Assembly: GCF_000772935.1 (NCBI RefSeq)
Contig: NZ_JPVR01000065.1
Span: 1-64,000, forward strand
DNA: 64,000 nt
Direction: 5' to 3'
Source of the DNA: Lysinibacillus boronitolerans JCM 21713 = 10a = NBRC 103108
GTDB taxonomy: Bacteria; Bacillota; Bacilli; Bacillales_A; Planococcaceae
Every line of letters starts with the position of its first letter. The first letter of the stretch is position 1. The notes below the pieces were generated by a model, which was given only the letters and a program-made list of their open reading frames with translations, had not been told where the DNA came from and ran no database searches. Both the position numbers and the translations under genes were made by a program. Of this stretch, positions 15,987 through 25,801 are shown in pieces.

Positions 15987-17273
15987 TTATTTCTTATATT
16001 GAAATGATTTGAGTTTGTCGTAGATACTGGCCATGCGTTTTTCCTCACCAGCAATAACAGGCTTGTAGAATTCAGTGCCTACAAGTTCGTCTGGCAAGTA
16101 TTGCTGGTTTACCCAACCACCAAAAGTACCAATCGGTGTGTTATGAGGATATTGATAGCCAACATGTCCTAAATCTTTGGCACCCTCGTAATGAGCATCT
16201 CGCAAATGATGTGGAATATCGCCTGTTTTGCCTTCATGAATAGCCTTAATGGCAGCATCAATTGCCACAATGGCTGAATTGGATTTTGAGGCAAGGCACA
16301 TTTCGATGACAGCACTTGCAAGTGGGATACGTGCCTCTGGTAATCCAAGTCGTTCGGCTGCTTGAATAGCAGCTAACATATGAGGTCCGACTTCGGGATT
16401 AGCCAGACCAATATCCTCATAAGCCATAACAAGGAGGCGTCTGCTGACAGCCACTAAATCGCCTGTTTCCAATAAATGCGCTAAATAATACAAAGCAGCA
16501 TTGGTATCACTGCCACGCACAGATTTTTGCAGGGCTGATAGTAAATTATAAAAATGTGATCCTTTTTTATCGCCATATACACCAATTCGACTGATGAGAT
16601 GTTCAATGACATGGTCGGCAGCAATCGTTTGCCCATCCACCTCGTCACTGGCATAATAAATGGATTCAAGCAAAGTTAATGCCTTTCGCGCATCTCCGTT
16701 TGCTGCGGCTGCAATTTGTTCAATTTGTGATGGTGTTAAGGCAAAATGATATTTGCCTAGTCCCCGTCTTTCATCAGCTAATGCTTTTTCGATTAATTCG
16801 ATTAAATTTTCCTTCGTTAAGCGTTTTAGCTGATAAATTTCGCCACAGCGTGAACGAATCGCTGGATTAACATCATGATACGGATTTTCTGTCGTGGCAC
16901 CAATTAATACAATCGATCCATTTTCTACATGTGGTAACAGCGTATCCTGCTGTAATTTATTGAAGCGATGAATTTCATCCAAAAAAAGAAGCACTTTCCC
17001 TGAAATTCTGGCTTCTTGGACAATATCTTCCACATCTTTTTTGCCAGCTCGTGTGGCATTAAGTGCGAAGAAAGGGAGCTTGGAACTTCCTGCAATGGCA
17101 TTGGCAATGGATGTTTTACCGATTCCAGGTTCTCCATATAGCAACATGGAAGGGACATGTTCATTTTGAATCATTTTATAAAGGGCGGTGTTGGGACCAA
17201 TGAAATCCTGATGACCAACAATCTCATCAAGGGTTAAAGGTCGCATTCGAAAAGCGAGTGGTTCATTGTGCAA
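15987..17273 (-). CDS. rarA: Replication-associated recombination protein A (AAA+ ATPase)
   Basis: 428 residues, RarA/MgsA/WRNIP1 family, acts at stalled replication forks. Walker A is GEPGIGKTSIANAIAG (about residues 45-60) and Walker B VLLFLDEIHRFN; sensor 1 GATTENPY follows; the C-terminal tetramerisation domain includes the family segment HYEGAKDLGHVGYQYPH. The ATG has GGGGAAG upstream. It is oriented opposite to cymR, as in B. subtilis yrvN, and ends at the shared terminator. Confidence 0.96.
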   Translation of the reverse strand: MHNEPLAFRMRPLTLDEIVGHQDFIGPNTALYKMIQNEHVPSMLLYGEPGIGKTSIANAIAGSSKLPFFALNATRAGKKDVEDIVQEARISGKVLLFLDEIHRFNKLQQDTLLPHVENGSIVLIGATTENPYHDVNPAIRSRCGEIYQLKRLTKENLIELIEKALADERRGLGKYHFALTPSQIEQIAAAANGDARKALTLLESIYYASDEVDGQTIAADHVIEHLISRIGVYGDKKGSHFYNLLSALQKSVRGSDTNAALYYLAHLLETGDLVAVSRRLLVMAYEDIGLANPEVGPHMLAAIQAAERLGLPEARIPLASAVIEMCLASKSNSAIVAIDAAIKAIHEGKTGDIPHHLRDAHYEGAKDLGHVGYQYPHNTPIGTFGGWVNQQYLPDELVGTEFYKPVIAGEEKRMASIYDKLKSFQYKK

Positions 17274-17477
17274 AATAACTTCCCCTTTCAGTCGTTGTCA
17301 TTTTTTTGCTTCATCCATTTTTTTACGCTAAAATAAAGCACTCATATAGCTTTTGAACGATTTTATATCGCTTTAATTAGTATATCATATCCTTCTAGGT
17401 GTATTTCCGAGTTCATCAAGAGGAGATTATGATATACTGTTGGTAGTATTTTGACTAGACTAATTGAGGGTGATAAA

Positions 17478-17897
17478 ATGAAAATTTCAACAAAGGGCCG
17501 TTACGGGCTTACAATTATGATTGAATTAGCAAAGCATTATGGAGAAGGACCAATTCCTTTGCGTAAAATTGCTGCGGAAAAGGAGCTTTCAGAAGCATAT
17601 TTAGAGCAATTAGTATCTCCGCTTCGTAATTCAGGCCTAGTAAAAAGTGTACGTGGTGCTTATGGTGGTTACATGCTAGCTAATCCACCTAGCGAAATTT
17701 CAGCGGCCCATGTTATTAGTGTGCTAGAAGGACCTATTCAACCAGTAGAGGGCATTGAAAATGAAGAAGCACCTCAACGTGAGTTATGGCTACGTATTCG
17801 CGATGCAGTAAAAAATGTGTTAGATACAACGACCATTGAAGATTTAGCACAATATACAGAAGAAAATGTAGTGGAAGGCTACATGTTCTATATTTAA
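17478..17897 (+). CDS. cymR: Rrf2-family cysteine metabolism repressor
   Basis: 139 residues, nearly collinear with B. subtilis CymR, the repressor of sulfur/cysteine uptake and synthesis genes that works with CysK. The N-terminal winged helix includes KISTKGRYGLTIMIELAK and the recognition region SEAYLEQLVSPLRNSGLVKS. No iron-sulfur cysteine cluster is present, as expected for CymR rather than IscR. The start is the ATG at 17478 with GAGGGTG upstream; the frame is open to 17451. iscS and mnmA follow. Confidence 0.94.
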   Translation: MKISTKGRYGLTIMIELAKHYGEGPIPLRKIAAEKELSEAYLEQLVSPLRNSGLVKSVRGAYGGYMLANPPSEISAAHVISVLEGPIQPVEGIENEEAPQRELWLRIRDAVKNVLDTTTIEDLAQYTEENVVEGYMFYI

Positions 17898-18236
17898 AAT
17901 AGTTTAAGCTAAAGCGCTACTCCTGCATTCACTTCATCTTTTAGGGAGATTGTGAACGATTCACATCTCAATAACTATTTTACGATGAGTGATGTGGGTT
18001 TTGTGCTTTTATCTCGATTCAGAAATGTTTTTTGTCCTAAAATGAACCACCAAGTACGGAAGACTCCCCTCTCATAGAGGAGCGAGGTATACTTGTATTG
18101 ATTTTGCAAGCATTAACTGAATCAAGCGAAAGCCTCTGGCGGATGTCACAGAGTTTGAAAAGGGCTTTTCGAGCGAGCTCGAAAAAATCCTGACTTAATT
18201 ACGCCGAGGTGTAATTGATAAAAAGGAGTTTTCAAC
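17898..18236. repeat. 339-bp gap before iscS with small inverted repeats, possible dispersed element
   Basis: No gene. The segment has CTCTG(10 nt)CAGAG at about 18134-18153, a 9-bp stem TTTTCGAGC-GA-GCTCGAAAA (18166-18185), and AATTAC(8 nt)GTAATT just before the iscS RBS. The compact arrangement of three inverted repeats suggests a dispersed intergenic element or a leader RNA. It has no T-box core. Confidence 0.45.
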
Positions 18237-19385
18237 ATGAATTCATATATCTATCTCGATCATGCGGCCACATCTCCAATGAATGGCCAAGTAATAGAGG
18301 CGATGACGACTGCTATGCAGGAGGTATTTGGCAATGCATCGAGTATTCATAAAGCAGGTCGAGAGGCAAGAAAATATCTAGATGATGCACGTGAGCTATT
18401 GGCGAAATCAATTGGTGCGCAAGCAGGGGAAATTATTTTCACAAGTGGTGGCACAGAAGCTGACAATATGGCAATTTTAGGGACTGTCTATGCCCGTGCA
18501 AAGGAAGGAAAACACATCATTACAACGCAAGTAGAGCATCATGCAGTATTACATACTTGTGAAAAACTTGAACGTGATGGCTTTGAGGTGACCTATTTAC
18601 CTGTCGATCAAAGAGGGCGTGTCGCGGTTGAGGATGTCCAAAAAGCCCTTCGTGAAGATACTATTCTAGTGACAATTATGTATGGAAATAATGAAGTTGG
18701 AACGATTCAGCCAATTGCGGAAATTGGTGAGCTATTGCGTGAGCATCCTGCCACTTTCCATACAGATGCGGTTCAGGCTTATGGCTTAGAGCGCATTGAT
18801 GTAAATGAATTACAGGTGGATTTATTGAGTGTATCTGCTCATAAAATCAACGGTCCAAAAGGTGTTGGATTCCTTTATCAAAAATCAGGAACACCGTTAG
18901 CAAGTTATGCTCTTGGAGGCGCACAAGAGAAAAAACGTCGTGCAGGTACTGAAAATATACCTGCCATTATTGCTTTTGCGACAGCAGTGCAAGTTGCAAA
19001 TGAGTTGCGTGAAGAAAAGCGTTCACTATACAATCACTTTAAGCAAATTATGCTTGCTGTTTTTTCACAGCAAAAGCTAGCATTTCATGTAAATGGTGAT
19101 GAGGTACATTCGTTGCCTCATGTTTTAAATATTAGCTTTGCGGGCATGGAGGTAGAATCGTTTTTAGTGAACCTTGATATGGCAGGTATTTATGTTTCGA
19201 GTGGTTCGGCATGTACTGCAGGATCGATTGATCCTTCTCATGTGTTAGTAGCAATGTTTGGACAAAGTGCAGAGGAGCTACGAAACTCCATCCGATTCAG
19301 CTTTGGGCAGGGTTTAACGGAAAAGGATATTCGAGATGCGGCAGAAAAAACGGCTCAAATTGTGAAAAAGCTAGCTAAAAAATAA
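18237..19385 (+). CDS. iscS: Cysteine desulfurase (IscS/NifS type)
   Basis: A PLP enzyme that takes sulfur from cysteine as persulfide, here most likely for tRNA thiolation by MnmA encoded next. 382 residues. The PLP lysine lies in SVSAHKINGPKGVGF (about residue 203) and the catalytic cysteine in SSGSACTAGSIDPSH. The ATG has AAAAGGAG upstream. The order cymR-iscS-mnmA equals B. subtilis cymR-yrvO-trmU. Confidence 0.95.
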   Translation: MNSYIYLDHAATSPMNGQVIEAMTTAMQEVFGNASSIHKAGREARKYLDDARELLAKSIGAQAGEIIFTSGGTEADNMAILGTVYARAKEGKHIITTQVEHHAVLHTCEKLERDGFEVTYLPVDQRGRVAVEDVQKALREDTILVTIMYGNNEVGTIQPIAEIGELLREHPATFHTDAVQAYGLERIDVNELQVDLLSVSAHKINGPKGVGFLYQKSGTPLASYALGGAQEKKRRAGTENIPAIIAFATAVQVANELREEKRSLYNHFKQIMLAVFSQQKLAFHVNGDEVHSLPHVLNISFAGMEVESFLVNLDMAGIYVSSGSACTAGSIDPSHVLVAMFGQSAEELRNSIRFSFGQGLTEKDIRDAAEKTAQIVKKLAKK

Positions 19386-19441
19386 TTTGCAAAATACCAT
19401 GTTATGTTTCGGTAGAATATTGAAACATAAACTGTAATTAG

Positions 19442-20587
<1,146 letters not shown>

Positions 20588-20596
20588 ATTGCGTTA

Positions 20597-20648
20597 AGAC
20601 TGCTTTTATGGCCTCTTGGCTTCCTAAAAGCAGTCTTTCGCTACATAG
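20597..20648 (+). terminator. Terminator after mnmA
   Basis: AGACTGCTTTTA pairs with TAAAAGCAGTCT around a long loop. The following T-run is short, so termination may be partial with readthrough into the TPR gene. Confidence 0.6.
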
Positions 20649-20661
20649 AGGTGAAGAATAA

Positions 20662-21321
20662 ATGAATTATAATGAACAGGGCATCCAAGCATTTCAAGAA
20701 AAACGTTATGAGGATGCTGCTCAACTATTTACAAAAGCAATTGAGGCAGAGCCTGAAAATGCTCTTGGCTATGTAAATTTCGGCAATTTATTAGCCGTAT
20801 TAGAGGATACTGAACGTGCAGAACGTTTCTTCCAAAAGGCAATTACTGTGGATGAATCAGCAGCTACAGCCTATTACGGTCTAGCCAATTTATATTACAA
20901 TGCTGAACGCTATGCTGAGGCTGTGAAGCTATATGAGCAAGCGCTAAAACATCATATTGAAGGTGCCGATGTCTATTATATGATGGGGAAATGCTTTGAA
21001 CGTATGGATAACACAAAATTGGCATTACCTTATTTACAACGTGCTGTAGAAATTGCTCCAGAGGATACACAGATTCGTTTAGCCTATGCGATCGTACTAT
21101 GTGCATTAGAAATGTTTGAGGAAGGGAAGAAGGAGTTGGATCTCTTGATTGAACAGGATTGGAATAATGCAGATGCACATTATAATTTAGGTGTACTATA
21201 TGCCGTGTCCACTGAACAAACAGAAGATGCAATGTATCATTTGAAACAAGCCTTTACATTACAACCTGAATATGACCAAGCGCGTTATATTTACGATATG
21301 ATTGCTCAACGATTTAACTGA
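20662..21321 (+). CDS. TPR-repeat protein (YrrB-like)
   Basis: 219 residues made almost wholly of tetratricopeptide repeats, about six units (for example NALGYVNFGNLLAVLEDTER, DVYYMMGKCFERMDNTKLA, DAHYNLGVLYAV). It should act as a protein-interaction scaffold in the cytoplasm. Position between mnmA and recD2-side genes matches B. subtilis yrrB, whose partner is not settled. The RBS is GAGGTGAAG. Confidence 0.9.
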   Translation: MNYNEQGIQAFQEKRYEDAAQLFTKAIEAEPENALGYVNFGNLLAVLEDTERAERFFQKAITVDESAATAYYGLANLYYNAERYAEAVKLYEQALKHHIEGADVYYMMGKCFERMDNTKLALPYLQRAVEIAPEDTQIRLAYAIVLCALEMFEEGKKELDLLIEQDWNNADAHYNLGVLYAVSTEQTEDAMYHLKQAFTLQPEYDQARYIYDMIAQRFN

Positions 21322-21329
21322 TAGATAAT

Positions 21330-21371
21330 AAGCAGCGAGTGAATGTTGATTTACATTCTTGCTGCTTTTTT
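21330..21371 (+). terminator. Terminator after the TPR gene
   Basis: AAGCAGCGAGTGAATG pairs with CATTCTTGCTGCTT, followed by six T. Confidence 0.85.
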
Positions 21372-21493
21372 ATTGATTTTATCTAGTAAAACAGAAAAAC
21401 ATCGTTTATTTTTTCATAAATTGAATCCCTTCTCTTTTATTTCTAGTTCAAACTTGGTAATGTATGTCATGCAGGAAAGGAAAAGGTGACAGA

Positions 21494-22939
21494 ATGAATA
21501 AAGTATTTATGGCACTATTACTTGTAACAGCACTTGCTGCAATTGAAGGAACGATTGTAAGTACTGCTATCCCAAGTATTACGGCTGATTTATTAGGTGT
21601 AGACTTAATAAGCTGGATCTATTCCGCTTATTTACTAGCCTCAGCCATTGCGGCGATTATTTTTGGTAAATTAGCCGATTTATTTGGCCGTAAACGAATG
21701 ATTATTACAGGTATCATTATTTTTTTAGTAGGTTCTATGTTATGTGGTTTAGCTCAATCCATGGAGCAATTAATTGTTTTTCGAGCAATTCAAGGTATTG
21801 GCGCAGGTTCAATTTTGCCCATCACATTAACAATGGTTGGTGAATTATTTAAGACTGAAAAAGAGCGTGCCAAAGGACAAAGCTATTTAAGTATGGTATG
21901 GGGCGTTTCTGGTGTTGTAGGTCCATTATTTGGAGGGTTTATTGTTGACCAAGTATCTTGGCATTTTATTTTCTTCATTAATGTACCGTTTGGTTTAGCC
22001 TCTATTTATTTAATTGCTAAACATTATAAAGAACAACTAGAGGCAGTGAAGCGTAAAATTGACTACCTAGGTGCAGTATTTTTTACAATTGGCATGGTTG
22101 CGCTACTGTTTGTGATTATCGAAAACAGTAAAACACAAACTTGGTTATCAGGTCAATCGCTGCTAATGTACGGTGTTGCCCTTGTATTCTTAAGTATTTT
22201 TATCTGGGTGGAGTTGCGAGCAGAGGAGCCAATTATTCCGTTAACATTGTTTAAAAATGGACGTCTAATGGTCATTAATGCATTAACTTTAAGCGGCATG
22301 TCTATTGTCATTGGTGTGACGGTTTATATTCCAATATTTGCCCAAAGTGTTTTAGGCAAAAATGCAACGCAGGCTGGTTTATTATTAACACCAATGTCTA
22401 TTTTTTGGACGGTGAACTCGATTATGGCAGGTTATTTAATCGGTCGTTTAACAAATAAACGCATTATCCAAATGGGTACGATTTTACTTGTTACGGGTAC
22501 ATTATTGTTGGCAAGACTATCTTCCGGTTCTAGTGATTTCAGCGTTTATTTCGCTTCATCATTAATTGGACTAGGGATGGGCTTTATTATGCCGATGTTG
22601 ATGATCTCCATACAAAAGGTGGCAGATCCGAAGCAGCTTGGTATATCAATTGGTTTGAACTCCTTTACGAATACATTTAGCCAAGCGATTGGGGCAGCAC
22701 TATTTGGTATGATTTTCAACCTAGCAACGAGTGAAAAAATGGCTTCATTAGGAAAGGGTGAAATTCAATTAAATGGTGAATTTGCAAAAGGTGGCTTTAA
22801 TTTAGAAGAAGTAAGCTTTTTAAAGGACACTATTGCGAATGGCGTCAGTTATGTATATATAGCTACCTTTATTTTTGCTATTTGTGCTCTGATTTTCTCC
22901 TTTTTTGTAGCAACGAAATCCATAAGGAAGTCGCAATAG
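21494..22939 (+). CDS. MFS multidrug exporter, EmrB/QacA (DHA2) type
   Basis: 481 residues with about fourteen hydrophobic segments, the DHA2 layout for proton-driven drug export. Motif A-like GKLADLFGRKRM lies between segments 2 and 3, and motif C-like GVSGVVGPLFGGFIVD in segment 5. The ATG at 21494 has AAAGGAAAAGGTG upstream; the frame is open 30 bp further but without an RBS. It is inserted between the yrrB and recD2 homologues along with the next genes. Substrate unknown. Confidence 0.9.
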   Translation: MNKVFMALLLVTALAAIEGTIVSTAIPSITADLLGVDLISWIYSAYLLASAIAAIIFGKLADLFGRKRMIITGIIIFLVGSMLCGLAQSMEQLIVFRAIQGIGAGSILPITLTMVGELFKTEKERAKGQSYLSMVWGVSGVVGPLFGGFIVDQVSWHFIFFINVPFGLASIYLIAKHYKEQLEAVKRKIDYLGAVFFTIGMVALLFVIIENSKTQTWLSGQSLLMYGVALVFLSIFIWVELRAEEPIIPLTLFKNGRLMVINALTLSGMSIVIGVTVYIPIFAQSVLGKNATQAGLLLTPMSIFWTVNSIMAGYLIGRLTNKRIIQMGTILLVTGTLLLARLSSGSSDFSVYFASSLIGLGMGFIMPMLMISIQKVADPKQLGISIGLNSFTNTFSQAIGAALFGMIFNLATSEKMASLGKGEIQLNGEFAKGGFNLEEVSFLKDTIANGVSYVYIATFIFAICALIFSFFVATKSIRKSQ

Positions 22940-22954
22940 CGAAATACAATAGAA

Positions 22955-22998
22955 TCCACCTCACATTCTGTGGTTAAGCAGTGTGAGGTGGATTTTTC
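22955..22998. terminator. Bidirectional terminator between MFS and alarmone synthetase genes
   Basis: TCCACCTCACA pairs with TGTGAGGTGGA, followed by TTTTT. It serves two convergent genes. Confidence 0.8.
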
Positions 22999-23025
22999 AT
23001 TTGATGACCAAATCTCAGCATGGAT

Positions 23026-23775
23026 TTACTTTTTAAATAGCGCATCATCCATTATTTTATTGCCAGGTAGTTCCGTTAAGTATTTCGCTAGATGTGCGAT
23101 TGGGGTACTGTCTAGCAATGAAGGTTCGGCTTCATTTTCTTTTAAAATATTGATTTCCTTGTTCAGTCGCTCCATTTTTCGATCTAATTCAGCTGCTTGT
23201 AGGGCAGCTTCCTTTAATTCATGTCGAATATGCTCAGGTACTTCTTTATTGTACTTATAATAAATTTTGTGCTCTAAGCTTGCCCAGAAATCCATTGCAA
23301 TTGTACGAATTTGAATCTCTGTATAGACCTTTTCCATATGGTCTGACATAAAGATCGGGATTTTAATGATGAGATGTAAGCTTTGGTAGCCATTTTCTTT
23401 TGGATTGGCTATATAATCCTTCACCTCAACAACTTCCATGTCATGCTGTGCTTGTAACATGGCGCTTACCTTGTAAATATCCTCCACGAAGGAACAGGTG
23501 ATGCGAGCACCAGCTATATCACGGATATTTTCACGCACCGCCTCAATTGAAGGAGGAAGCTCTTTTTTCATCATCTTCGTTAAAATACTTTTCGGTGATT
23601 TTACACGTGTCGAAATATGTTCAATTGGATTATATTCATGAATTAACTTAAATTCTTCTTGTAAAATATTAATTTTCGTTTCCACTTCCTGTAGAGCAAA
23701 TTTGTAAGCTAAAAAGAAGCGTGTTAATTCAGTTTGAAATGATTTTAAAGTGTTTACTTCTAGTTCAGTTTTCAT
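23026..23775 (-). CDS. Small alarmone synthetase ((p)ppGpp synthetase)
   Basis: A single-domain RelA/SpoT synthetase of 249 residues, longer than B. subtilis YjbM or YwaC (about 210). It keeps the substrate-binding IRDIAGARITCSFVEDIYKV, the KENGYQSLHLI segment and EIQIRTIAMDFWASLEHKIYYKY. No hydrolase, TGS or ACT domains, so it should make but not degrade pppGpp. The ATG at 23775 has AAAGGA upstream; the frame is open 40 codons further without an RBS. Convergent with the MFS gene. The YwaC/RelP versus YjbM/RelQ subclass is not settled by eye. Confidence 0.9.
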   Translation of the reverse strand: MKTELEVNTLKSFQTELTRFFLAYKFALQEVETKINILQEEFKLIHEYNPIEHISTRVKSPKSILTKMMKKELPPSIEAVRENIRDIAGARITCSFVEDIYKVSAMLQAQHDMEVVEVKDYIANPKENGYQSLHLIIKIPIFMSDHMEKVYTEIQIRTIAMDFWASLEHKIYYKYNKEVPEHIRHELKEAALQAAELDRKMERLNKEINILKENEAEPSLLDSTPIAHLAKYLTELPGNKIMDDALFKK

Positions 23776-24532
23776 CGTTGTTAAATCCTTTCTTTTTCGG
23801 TTTGTTCGATTTTTATTTTTGTATGGCAATGAGATAGCCGATAATTGGCGAAATTCCATAGCCATATCAGCCACTAAAAATAATTTGATCCACATCTAGG
23901 ACTGGAGCTAAATGAAGGCTAATATAAGTAGTGAAATGTACTGCCATATCGAATTTACTATAGCTCTCCATAAAATAATGGTGGATAAACATGCAAACCC
24001 AGTGATTTGCGCTGTATTTGGTTGCATTAATAATATACCTTCAATTGAGGAACATGAATCCTATCATACATGATAAATATTTATTTATTGAAAGCATCCA
24101 TAAATAAACAATTAATATAGGCAAAATAAAACTAGCCAGATAAAAATGAATCGGACCTAAAGTTATCCATCAATGAACACCCTCTATACCATTAAACCAA
24201 AAGGGCATAATGCGTAAAATGATTAAAACAGATCGGATAGAAAGAGGGCTTACATCTAAAGATTTAAGGGTAGTTTTTGTTGAAATAACACAGCAAAAAC
24301 TAATACCTGAACATATTCTGTATTCAAAATAAAGCCTATGCCATGAGAGATCATGGTGAGAGCATCCCTATAAGAAGGGCGGGAAGCATAAAAAATAATG
24401 TAGGAAATGTTGAGTATGTAGTTTAGTGATAGAACCCCCCTATGGTTTATGCTATATAATATATAACTTACATGACAATGAAAAGGTTTCGGTAATAGGG
24501 GGAAGGAATTATGCAGAAGAGGGTTTGAGGGT
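23776..24532. other. Gene-poor gap, probably decayed sequence
   Basis: About 750 bp without a convincing gene. Two short ORFs on the plus strand (23936-24073, 45 residues; 24210-24332, 40 residues) have poor or no RBS and no family resemblance. The base composition is AT-rich like the surroundings. It may be remnants of a lost gene between the alarmone synthetase and the hisA-like operon. Confidence 0.5.
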
Positions 24533-24564
24533 AAAACAAGGGAAGCTTTCCGTCCCTTGTTTTA
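24533..24564 (-). terminator. Terminator of the hisA-like operon
   Basis: AAAACAAGGGA pairs with TCCCTTGTTTT, perfect over 11 bp. On the minus strand it begins at the stop codon of the 95-residue gene. Confidence 0.8.
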
Positions 24565-24849
24565 ACTAATTATTTCAGCATTTAAGTTATAACGTTTATT
24601 AAACTCATCAACGAAAACTTGTAGATCAATATAGGTTCCGATATAAGGCTCTGTTTCTTGATCGCGTAAGAACCCACATGTTGCCTTTAGTGATTTTGAA
24701 AATTCCAGTAGCATTTGTTCGTTGTCAAGCTGCACATGAATCGCAAGAGAATGATCTTTTTTATTCACTTTAAAATACTTACCATCTATGATTCTCTCTA
24801 AATTTGTTTCGTGAAATGGAAAAACATAATCCTTATAAATAAGCTTCAC
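24562..24849 (-). CDS. Uncharacterised 95-residue protein coupled to hisA-like gene
   Basis: Not recognised. 95 residues, soluble, alpha/beta, starting MKLIYKDYVFPFHE and ending in a helix NKRYNLNAEIIS. The GTG start overlaps the stop of the hisA-like gene (GTGA, 4-bp overlap), so translation is probably coupled and the two products may act together. It has one cysteine and no clear catalytic motif. It could be a small subunit or modulator of the HisA-like enzyme; that is inference from coupling alone. Confidence 0.75.
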   Translation of the reverse strand: MKLIYKDYVFPFHETNLERIIDGKYFKVNKKDHSLAIHVQLDNEQMLLEFSKSLKATCGFLRDQETEPYIGTYIDLQVFVDEFNKRYNLNAEIIS

Positions 24850-25622
24850 AAGATCCCGCCTTTTTTACAATATTCTACTACATCTGTATAAGGTAAATTG
24901 CCCCCAAAAATAGAGAGCGCACTTCCTATTGTTACATGAAGTTTTCCATTGGCTAATTGATTAAACTTTTCTAAGTCTTCAATTGAACGAACGCCGCCTG
25001 CATAGGTAGTCGGAATAGATGTCCAGGCAGCTAAATCCTGTACCAAGCTTTCCTGCATGCCACCCTTTTTTCCTTCAACATCGACAGCATGTATTAACAG
25101 TTCATCACAAAAATCTTCAATATAGGCAATGGACGCTGCATTGACTTCGAAATGACTAAATGTAGTCCATTTATCTGTCATGACAAACCACTTCCCGTCA
25201 CGCATCTTACAGCTGAGATCGATGACGAGGTGCTCTTTACCTATTAATTGATTTAAATGCTTTAAACGAGCTAAATCGAGCTGACCATCATGGAAAATAT
25301 AGGATGTGACAATGACATGCGAAGCACCTGCGTCAATATACTTTTGAGCATTGTCAGACGTGATGCCCCCACCAATTTGTAAGCCTTGAGGATAGGCTGT
25401 TAAAGCGGATAGGGCAGCATCTTCATTACCTGAACCGAGCATGATAACGTGTCCACCTGTTAAACGATCTTGGGCAAACATTTGTGCATAGTAGCTAGCG
25501 TCATGCTGAGAAATAAAGTTTTCTACAACTGCTTGATTCGTATACCCTAAAGTACTCCCTACAATTTGCTTTACTTTGCCATCGTGTAAATCGATGCAAG
25601 GTCTAAATTCCAATAATTTCAC
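24846..25622 (-). CDS. hisA: Eukaryotic-type ProFAR isomerase (HisA/HIS6-like)
   Basis: 258 residues, TIM-barrel. It resembles the eukaryotic-type HisA (yeast HIS6, TIGR02129), not the standard bacterial one. The start region FRPCIDLHDGKVKQIVGSTL, the middle VIDLSCKMRDGKWFVMTDKW and the TYAGGVRSIEDLEKF phosphate-binding loop are the family signatures. Asp11 in IDLHDG is the expected general base. The reaction would be the fourth-step isomerisation of ProFAR to PRFAR in histidine synthesis. GTG 25622 is chosen, with an alternative TTG at 25637; the GGAAGG is close to the GTG. No other his biosynthesis genes are near. Confidence 0.82.
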   Translation of the reverse strand: MKLLEFRPCIDLHDGKVKQIVGSTLGYTNQAVVENFISQHDASYYAQMFAQDRLTGGHVIMLGSGNEDAALSALTAYPQGLQIGGGITSDNAQKYIDAGASHVIVTSYIFHDGQLDLARLKHLNQLIGKEHLVIDLSCKMRDGKWFVMTDKWTTFSHFEVNAASIAYIEDFCDELLIHAVDVEGKKGGMQESLVQDLAAWTSIPTTYAGGVRSIEDLEKFNQLANGKLHVTIGSALSIFGGNLPYTDVVEYCKKGGIL

Positions 25623-25801
25623 AATCCTTCCGTGCAACTAATTCTTCTTAATCATAGCATGGAATAGAGGATAAAGGCAGAGAATTGTCATTTGTCAAAA
25701 AAATGTAAAAATAATAAAGCGAATATATATTTGTCTGCGATATTTTCATGGGGCTATGGTAAAATAAAAAGATTGAAAACTATAGAAAGGACGGACCGAA
25801 C

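Noticed and set aside
17898..18236. Possible T-box or other amino-acid leader for iscS
   Set aside because: No T-box core or clear terminator/antiterminator pair; only inverted repeats are present.
23936..24332. Two short plus-strand ORFs in the gap before the hisA-like operon
   Set aside because: Only 45 and 40 codons, weak or no RBS, no recognisable similarity; recorded as a gene-poor gap instead.
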